The position numbers and the translations under genes were made by a program. Positions 1-4,053 of a DNA stretch of 6,227 nt are shown here, in pieces. The notes under the pieces are model-generated. The model searched no databases, was not told the DNA's origin, and saw only the letters and a list, made by a program, of their open reading frames with translations. This DNA comes from Thermofilum sp. (lineage in GTDB: Archaea; Thermoproteota; Thermoprotei; Thermofilales; Thermofilaceae), in assembly GCA_020832965.1 (NCBI GenBank), contig JAJHRM010000155.1, positions 1 through 6,227 of the forward strand, given 5' to 3'. How positions within the stretch are numbered: the stretch's first letter is position 1; every line of letters begins with the position of its first letter.

Positions 1-34
1 TAACAGTGCACTTTGCGTTCCACTTGTGTTGTAT

Positions 35-352
35 CTATACATTCTTACGCTCCCGCTCGTAGAACTCCCTCAGCGCCCTCGCCGGATCCTCCGCGTATAT
101 GATCTTCACCGAAGCCTCCCCGCTCGCCACCCCGCCAGCGAGCTCGGCCACGTACTCGACCACCGCCTCTCCGCCCTCCGCCACCGCCGCTTTCCGCAGC
201 TTGAGGCTCCTCACGGGGCCGGCCAGCTCCTCGATCTCCCTCCTGAACCTCTCCAGCACCGCCTCCGGCCTCTCCGCCAGCTCCACCAGCTCGCCCCACG
301 ACAGGTCCAACGGCTTGAACAGGTCGCCGGCGTACAGGTAAGCCCTACGCAC
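35..352 (-). CDS. Small hypothetical protein, 105 aa, GC-rich
   Basis: I do not recognise this protein. Read on the minus strand, nearly every codon ends in G or C, and the product is rich in Glu, Arg, Ala and Val as expected for a hyperthermophile. The opposite-strand frame gives only Arg/Pro/His-rich sequence, so this strand is the coding one. The start is GTG (352-350) and the stop TAG (37-35). Visible layout: a short N-terminal strand (about residues 4-9), a charged helical stretch (about 18-44, including ERFRREIEEL), two probable strands (about 62-71 and 79-87, the latter SVKIIYAED) and a C-terminal helix (about 89-102). There is no signal peptide, membrane segment or cysteine. It diverges from the small gene at 441 with 88 bases between starts. 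A soluble alpha/beta protein is likely; function unknown. Existence of the gene is fairly certain. Confidence 0.75.
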   Translation of the reverse strand: MRRAYLYAGDLFKPLDLSWGELVELAERPEAVLERFRREIEELAGPVRSLKLRKAAVAEGGEAVVEYVAELAGGVASGEASVKIIYAEDPARALREFYERERKNV

Positions 353-370
353 GCGAAAACGCGGCGCAGG

Positions 371-380
371 AGCTTATCAG
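371..380 (-). promoter_or_regulatory. Weak TATA-like box for the 35-352 gene
   Basis: On the minus strand this reads CTGATAAGCT, centred about 23-25 bases before the GTG at 352. The spacing fits an archaeal TATA box driving a leaderless transcript. The match is poor and the area is otherwise GC-rich, so this is only the best candidate. No convincing Shine-Dalgarno sequence precedes the GTG. Confidence 0.3.
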
Positions 381-410
381 CGTTGCGCGGTGGCGAGCAC
401 GCGTACCACC

Positions 411-418
411 TTAAAATA
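411..418 (+). promoter_or_regulatory. TATA-like box for the 441-704 gene
   Basis: The sequence TTAAAATA is an AT-only octamer inside GC-rich DNA, centred about 26 bases before the GTG at 441. That places transcription start at or next to the start codon, as for a leaderless archaeal mRNA. GGGAG at 433-437 is only three bases from the GTG, too close to be a usual ribosome binding site. Confidence 0.55.
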
Positions 419-440
419 CCGCGCGTTTTAACGGGAGACC

Positions 441-704
441 GTGAGGATCAAGTGGCTCGAGAACGCGCTTGTGAGCGTGCCCGAAGAGGCTAGGCGGGAG
501 GCGGAGCGCGCTCTAGCCAAGGTGGACTTAAGCGGCTTGGGCGATTACGAGCGGGACGGCAGCTTCGCCACGCTCTACTCGGGCGAGGGCCTCCTCCTCA
601 AGCTGGCTAGAGTGGAGGGCAGGCTGCTCGTCCTCGCCTCGGTCTGGGAGTGCGGGAGCCTCGTCGAGGAGCACGTTGTCGGCGAGATTGAGAAACAATA
701 CTAA
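441..704 (+). CDS. Small hypothetical protein, 87 aa (possible RelE/ParE-like fold, weak)
   Basis: I do not recognise this protein with confidence. The GTG start is the first possible one: an in-frame TAA lies at 429-431, only three codons upstream. The stop TAA ends at 704. Codon third positions are almost all G or C, as in the gene on the other side. Visible layout: a short N-terminal strand (MRIKWL), a helix rich in Glu/Arg/Ala (about residues 14-28), and a C-terminal half with two or three strands (about 43-66, including LLLKLARVEGRLLVLASVW). The order short strand, helices, then a strand pair with a basic residue followed by VEGRLLVL loosely recalls RelE/ParE-type toxins. The similarity is impressionistic, and the divergent neighbour is not an evident antitoxin. 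One cysteine, no membrane segment. The gene is probably real; the function is open. Confidence 0.7.
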   Translation: MRIKWLENALVSVPEEARREAERALAKVDLSGLGDYERDGSFATLYSGEGLLLKLARVEGRLLVLASVWECGSLVEEHVVGEIEKQY

Positions 705-710
705 CGTTTA
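703..710 (+). repeat. Left copy of AACGTTTA direct repeat flanking the AT-rich block
   Basis: AACGTTTA begins inside the TAA stop codon of the 441-704 gene and recurs in the same orientation at 3087-3094. The two copies bracket the compositionally distinct block. It could be a target-site duplication or attachment remnant, but eight bases, partly AT-rich, can recur by chance. Confidence 0.3.
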
Positions 711-744
711 GGCACTTGGCCTAGCCGGCTCGGGCATGCGTCAA

Positions 745-756
745 CTATTTAAAAAG
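745..756 (+). promoter_or_regulatory. TATA box for the TcmP-like gene
   Basis: The sequence CTATTTAAAAAG lies about 26-37 bases before the ATG at 782, a good archaeal TATA box. It predicts transcription start around 776-780. GGGG at 775-778 sits just before the ATG, so the mRNA would have almost no leader and that G run probably does not act as a ribosome binding site. Confidence 0.65.
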
Positions 757-781
757 TTGTAGCTTCACTATTAAGGGGTAC

Positions 782-2008
782 ATGAAGCAGGCACCTCAGT
801 TAAGACCTAGGGACATCATCAGACACATCGCTAAGTTGAAGGAGTTAAGGTTGCTGGGGGCTGTCTTCCAAGATTTTGCAGAAACGGCCCCGAGAGCTGA
901 TATCGACTTCCGCTACAATAAATGGTCCCTTTACACACGCTTAATACACCTTCTCTATGTACCCCTTTACACTACCATCATTAGCAGGCACTTTGCGGAA
1001 TTCTACTATGTAGATCTCTTCGCTGGAAGTGGCATAGGGATACTAGAGCTTGAGGGCGATTCCGCGCATATCCGCGATCGGGTCGAAATTCCGATTGGAG
1101 GCTCGCCGCTCATAGCCATGTGCTTCGCCGCGAAGAAGCAATTTTCAGGATTCTTTTTAGTTGAAAATGATAGAAAAAGGGCTTTTCTATTAAAGAAGAG
1201 GATCGAAAAGTTTAGTGAAATAGCTTCTCAAGAAAGTTTACGGCAAAAATACAGTCTTCCATGCTCCCCTCTCGCCCAGCAGGTAGACCCTCAGAGGGAT
1301 GTTAGATTTTTTGATGAAGCGAATCGGGCAGTAGATAAAATTATGAGATATCTTGAAGAAAGACATGAAGAACTTTTTAGCAAAAATCAGAAGAAGGGCG
1401 TACATGCATACGTGTTCATAGATCCAGAAGGTATGGAGCTTAAGAGAAAATCGCTGGATAGAATACTAAAGTCTAACGTTAGAACCGATATCCTTGAGAT
1501 CTTCAACACTTATGGAGTGGCTATGCAAGCCCATAGAGTACTTCGTGGGAAGTATGGTGGGGAAACGCTTAACGAGTTTTTAGGAGAAGGGTGGATGGAG
1601 TTCGTCAGTAGGAAAGCTGAAGAATATGGAAAGAAGCCGCAGGATCTGACTTTGCGCGAGCTTGCAGAGATCTTAACGGAATATCGCAAGAGAACATACG
1701 AGCAAGCTGGGCGCAAAGTTCTCAAAATATCCATACGCCTCGACGTACCAGGCCAAGCAAGGTGCTTTGACATGTTCATCTCTAGCAAGTGGACAAGAGG
1801 GGGTAACCCCTATTTTAACGCTTTCCAATCCATTTCGTGGTACATCGAAACAGCTGGGAAAAGCAGGTACCAGCTTGTGGACGAGTTCGTACATTACGTC
1901 TGTACCGGAAAGCTACACGGTTTACTAGAGCATCTAGTCGAAAATCCTGAAGAAGTGATGCAGAAGTACAATACTATGAAAAGATACGGGGAAAAGATGA
2001 TCGAGTAG
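782..2008 (+). CDS. tcmP: Three-Cys-motif partner protein TcmP-like, SAM-dependent methyltransferase fold
   Basis: 408 aa, start ATG 782, stop TAG 2006-2008. Residues 75-86 read YYVDLFAGSGIG, a class I SAM-methyltransferase motif I of the form usual in TcmP proteins. GGSPLIA (106-112) and FFLVEND (124-130), whose acidic end would contact the SAM ribose, follow at the expected distances. AYVFIDPEGMELK (209-221) fits the conserved hydrophobic-DP-G motif after strand 4. The C-terminal half (about 230-408) is helical and ends in a charged tail. TcmP proteins are known mainly as frequent neighbours of three-Cys-motif (Gp37/Gp68 or SPL-like) proteins, and such a gene lies convergently next door. 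Substrate and reaction are unknown; methylation or other modification of nucleic acid is an inference. No signal peptide or membrane segment, so cytosolic. The gene is much more AT-rich than the window's flanks, suggesting transfer. Family assignment is confident; biochemical role is not. Confidence 0.82.
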   Translation: MKQAPQLRPRDIIRHIAKLKELRLLGAVFQDFAETAPRADIDFRYNKWSLYTRLIHLLYVPLYTTIISRHFAEFYYVDLFAGSGIGILELEGDSAHIRDRVEIPIGGSPLIAMCFAAKKQFSGFFLVENDRKRAFLLKKRIEKFSEIASQESLRQKYSLPCSPLAQQVDPQRDVRFFDEANRAVDKIMRYLEERHEELFSKNQKKGVHAYVFIDPEGMELKRKSLDRILKSNVRTDILEIFNTYGVAMQAHRVLRGKYGGETLNEFLGEGWMEFVSRKAEEYGKKPQDLTLRELAEILTEYRKRTYEQAGRKVLKISIRLDVPGQARCFDMFISSKWTRGGNPYFNAFQSISWYIETAGKSRYQLVDEFVHYVCTGKLHGLLEHLVENPEEVMQKYNTMKRYGEKMIE

Positions 2009-2010
2009 CG

Positions 2011-2015
2011 TTTTT
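2011..2015 (+). terminator. Oligo-T terminator after the TcmP-like gene
   Basis: A run of five T residues begins two bases after the TAG stop and lies in the 14-base gap before the convergent gene's stop. Archaeal RNA polymerase commonly terminates at such T runs without a hairpin. On the minus strand there is no T run in the gap itself. Two TTTT stretches inside the end of the TcmP-like gene (within about 1978-1997) could serve the opposing transcript. Confidence 0.45.
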
Positions 2016-2022
2016 ACACCTG

Positions 2023-3051
2023 TTAGAGCTTGCAGTTACAGGCAACCTTCTCCCACACTCCCGGGGTTCCAGGATCCTCGAGCAAGCTTCTGCTAACCAG
2101 CCTTTGCCACATGCTACGAGTTTCCTTACACAGCGAAATCGATCCTTTATAGCCTCCCTCCTTAAGTTTCTCGATAATATAAATGTAATTTCCCTCTCTT
2201 ATTTCCGGTTGAAGCTTTAAACCCCATCCCGTTTTCTCTCCAGATTTTAGGTAAATTATCCATCTTTTATCTTTAGAGTATTTTAGAGTTTTCGCCAATC
2301 CCCTCAGAGTGCCGATAGTTATTCTTTCGGGCTCCACATCGCTTGCGAAGATCTCCTCTATAAGTTTCCCGTATTCGGTTCTCCAGCTTTCGACGGGTAT
2401 CACGGGGTCGAGTCTCAGTCTCACCGTGAACCCGCTTTCCCGAACTTCTCTAGCTGCTTTGAGTCTCTCGCTTGGAGATGGAGCTATTTCGAAGGCTTTA
2501 GCCACCGAGTGGGCGTTAACAGAGTAGCTAACTATGAGGAATTCTTCAAGACCTTTGGCTGACTTTATAAACCTATGTGTTTGAGAGAGCCCAGCTTTAG
2601 TCACCATTAGTATTCTATGGTGTGGATGGTTTTGCAGAACCTCTCTCAACGCTTCTAGAAGCTCTTTAGTTGCGTGTGGTACGGCGAGAGAGTCTGAAAG
2701 TTCTCCAGCGTTTAGCAGAAGCTTCACCCCGATCTTATCCGCCCACGTGAACAGTTTCTCAAGCTCTTTCTTCAGCCCACGTGGATCCTTCATCCTAAAA
2801 TGCTTCTTTCCGTAGAGTGTTCCCTGAAGGTAGCAGTAGCTACAGCTGTAGGGGCAGCCCAGAGCCCACTTGAGTTCCCAGAATTGGGGGCAGACAATGT
2901 CTTCAGGGGTCTTGGTGAAGAGCGCAACGTACCTGGAACATGCTAGGGATTTGGGGATTTCGATAACTCCAAACCCCCCAATGCTCTTAAAGCGGGAACG
3001 CTCGTTATCTCTAACATATAAGGTCACGCTTTCTCCTTCGCACTTAGCCAA
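2023..3051 (-). CDS. Radical SAM protein, spore photoproduct lyase/SplB-like (TcmP partner)
   Basis: 342 aa. Residues 66-73 contain CPYSCSYC, a CX3CX2C motif (C66, C70, C73) that would bind the 4Fe-4S cluster used to cleave SAM. Following it are NAGELSD (114-120, resembling the radical SAM GGE-type SAM contact), TKAGL (151-155), VSYSVN (174-179), RLRLDPVIP (211-219) and TIGTLRG (246-252), the order expected along a radical SAM barrel of the SPL/DNA repair photolyase-like family. Three more cysteines, C308 in SLCKET and the CNC pair C338/C340, lie near the C-terminus. The start is TTG (3051-3049): upstream in frame there is no ATG, GTG or TTG before a TAA about 11 codons away. The stop TAA ends 14 bases from the convergent TcmP-like gene. 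Known SPL proteins repair UV photoproducts in DNA; the substrate here is unknown and may be a nucleic acid handled together with the TcmP-like protein. Composition is AT-rich like its partner. Confidence 0.83.
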   Translation of the reverse strand: MAKCEGESVTLYVRDNERSRFKSIGGFGVIEIPKSLACSRYVALFTKTPEDIVCPQFWELKWALGCPYSCSYCYLQGTLYGKKHFRMKDPRGLKKELEKLFTWADKIGVKLLLNAGELSDSLAVPHATKELLEALREVLQNHPHHRILMVTKAGLSQTHRFIKSAKGLEEFLIVSYSVNAHSVAKAFEIAPSPSERLKAAREVRESGFTVRLRLDPVIPVESWRTEYGKLIEEIFASDVEPERITIGTLRGLAKTLKYSKDKRWIIYLKSGEKTGWGLKLQPEIREGNYIYIIEKLKEGGYKGSISLCKETRSMWQRLVSRSLLEDPGTPGVWEKVACNCKL

Positions 3052-3080
3052 AGTCCCTCGCAGCCCACCTACCGCTCCAC

Positions 3081-3090
3081 ATTAAAAACG
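3081..3090 (-). promoter_or_regulatory. TATA-like box for the radical SAM gene
   Basis: On the minus strand this reads CGTTTTTAAT, with TTTTTAAT centred about 33 bases before the TTG at 3051. It predicts transcription start within a few bases of the start codon. GAGGG (3059-3055) is only three bases before the TTG, again too close for a standard ribosome binding site. This promoter overlaps the right copy of the 8-base repeat. Confidence 0.5.
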
Positions 3091-3094
3091 TTTA
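3087..3094 (+). repeat. Right copy of AACGTTTA direct repeat
   Basis: Same orientation and sequence as the copy at 703-710, placed at the far edge of the AT-rich block where GC-rich sequence resumes. Significance is uncertain because the repeat is short. Confidence 0.3.
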
Positions 3095-3233
3095 ACGGCT
3101 GGCTTAACACCTTGCACCATCTACCTAACGCTCAACTCGATGGGAAGTCCGATGGCGCACCAGCCGGCATCGCCAGCCCCGAGTTTCGCGCGCCGGAGCA
3201 AGCTGTGTTTAGCCTATATGGTAGTCGCGCGCT

Positions 3234-3249
3234 GCGCTTGCAAAAGCGC
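3234..3249 (+). other. GCAA-loop hairpin in the 3052-3321 intergenic region
   Basis: GCGCTT (3234-3239) and AAGCGC (3244-3249) form a perfect six-pair stem closed by the loop GCAA, a GNRA-type tetraloop. No T run follows, so it does not look like a terminator. It may lie in a leader if transcription starts near the CCTATATGG at 3213-3221. The rest of the 270-base gap shows no convincing gene or structured RNA. In GC-rich DNA such a stem could be accidental. Confidence 0.25.
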
Positions 3250-3271
3250 GAATACTTTCAGGTCACTCTCT

Positions 3272-3284
3272 GAATAAAGCATAT
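3272..3284 (+). promoter_or_regulatory. TATA-like box for the TraB-like gene and its operon
   Basis: The AT-rich stretch GAATAAAGCATAT stands out in GC-rich sequence about 38-50 bases before the GTG at 3322. Transcription would start near 3303-3308, leaving a leader of roughly 15 bases. GGAAGG (3302-3307) would then be at the very 5' end, so its use as a ribosome binding site is doubtful. The alternative is CCTATATGG at 3213-3221, which would give a leader of about 80 bases. Confidence 0.35.
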
Positions 3285-3321
3285 CTCCGCTCCCTCGCCT
3301 CGGAAGGTCGGTGATGGGCTC

Positions 3322-4044
3322 GTGGAGGCGTGCGGCGACCTCGCTGGAACGCGTGGCGCGCGGCGGGAGGGGGCGAAGTGCTACATCTACGGTAGCGTGC
3401 ACTACAGGGTTCCCAGGGGTATTGAAAAGCTGCTGAGTGAGGTGGAGTGCGTGCTCCTCGAGCACGTCGACACGAGCCGCTGGAGGCTGGTGGTTAAGAG
3501 GGATCCGACAGCGCTACCCCTCACCCTCCCGCTTCTGGCCTACTTTCGCCTGCAAAGAACTCTGCTGCGTGAGAGCGGGGGCGACATGGGCTACGTGTAC
3601 GTGCGCGCTAAGGAGATGGGCAAGTGCGCTAAATTCGTGGATGCCGGCATCGACGAGCTTCACGAGAAAGCAAGGTGGATCTTCACGCTGTCTTTCGCAA
3701 CGAGCTCGCTCATCATTATTTATTGCGCGCTAGCTTACGCCAAGTACGGGTTGCTGCCGTTACTCGGAGGAGTGGTGATAGGAATCGTCGCATCCTCGCT
3801 CCTCAATCTGGCGCTTTTCATGTTCACGACTATGAGAGTGAGGGATCTCAAGGTCGTTGAGGAGGCTTATAGGCTGATAACGGAGCAAGGGCGCAGTGTT
3901 CTGATAGTGCGGGGCGAGTGGCACGTACCTTACATAGCGCGGGAGCTGCGAAAGCTTGGGATCGAGTGCGAAACCTTCTCTCAAGGGAAGCGCGCGTTTA
4001 GCGCACTGTGCAGTAAAGCATTTAACGGTGTGGAGCGCGCTTAG
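3322..4044 (+). CDS. TraB/PrgY-like membrane protein with two GxxH motifs
   Basis: 240 aa, start GTG 3322, stop TAG 4042-4044. No other start exists upstream in frame before the TGA at 3271-3273. YIYGSVH (21-27) and LLEHVD (45-50, with E47) match the N-terminal GxxH and downstream acidic residue of the TraB/PrgY/TIKI superfamily, putative metal-dependent peptidases. MRVRDLKVVEEAYRLI (171-186) followed by VLIVRGEWH (193-201) matches the family's C-terminal arginine helix and second GxxH. Between the halves lie two hydrophobic segments (about 119-140 and 143-170) forming a membrane hairpin, which would place both motif-bearing halves on the same side, probably the cytoplasm. PrgY/TraB proteins in bacteria inhibit peptide pheromones; archaeal homologues are uncharacterised. 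The protein is short, and a membrane hairpin between the two motifs is unusual. It is followed after four bases by the NTPase gene, suggesting joint function. Confidence 0.68.
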   Translation: MEACGDLAGTRGARREGAKCYIYGSVHYRVPRGIEKLLSEVECVLLEHVDTSRWRLVVKRDPTALPLTLPLLAYFRLQRTLLRESGGDMGYVYVRAKEMGKCAKFVDAGIDELHEKARWIFTLSFATSSLIIIYCALAYAKYGLLPLLGGVVIGIVASSLLNLALFMFTTMRVRDLKVVEEAYRLITEQGRSVLIVRGEWHVPYIARELRKLGIECETFSQGKRAFSALCSKAFNGVERA

Positions 4045-4053
4045 CGCAGTGCA
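3998..4053 (+). repeat. Imperfect direct repeat at the TraB/NTPase junction
   Basis: TTAGCGCACTGTGCA at 3998-4012 recurs as TTAGCGCAGTGCA at 4041-4053, the second copy lacking the central CT. The second copy contains the TraB-like stop codon and the proposed GTG start of the NTPase gene. It may be a remnant of local duplication at the gene boundary or chance similarity in GC-rich DNA. Confidence 0.3.

Larger units (their letters stand above)
703..3094. other. AT-richer two-gene block, probably acquired
   Basis: Base composition changes sharply. The 60 bases from 1141 contain 16 G/C and those from 2221 contain 21. The flanks are GC-rich: the 60 bases from 541 contain 41 G/C and those from 4681 contain 39. 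The shift starts just before the promoter at about 745 and ends just past the radical SAM promoter at about 3090. It therefore coincides with exactly two convergent genes and their own promoters. No transposase or integrase is present within it. Acquisition as a self-contained cassette is an inference from composition, gene content and the flanking 8-base repeats. Confidence 0.5.

Noticed and set aside
26..493. Long plus-strand open frame over the first small gene
   Set aside because: Its product is dominated by Arg, Pro, His and Leu with no fold-like pattern. The minus-strand frame at 35-352 has the GC3-rich codons of a real gene, so this is its antisense shadow.
1510..1894. Minus-strand open frames inside the TcmP-like gene
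   Set aside because: They lie wholly inside a well-recognised gene, lack a promoter or motif, and show no protein-like composition.
2309..3085. Plus-strand open frames opposite the radical SAM gene
   Set aside because: Ser/Leu-rich antisense products over a gene with clear family motifs.
3052..3321. Possible tRNA, CRISPR or C/D box RNA in the gap
   Set aside because: There is no TpsiC-arm-like GGTTCGAATCC pattern and no regularly spaced repeats. GGTGATGGG at 3310-3318 resembles a C box only partly and has no matching CTGA D box at a suitable distance.
3214..3465. Minus-strand open frame of 83 codons spanning the intergenic gap and the start of the TraB-like gene
   Set aside because: It overlaps the GxxH-encoding region of a recognisable gene, and its sequence shows no motif or plausible fold. 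It was the only candidate gene for the 3052-3321 gap.
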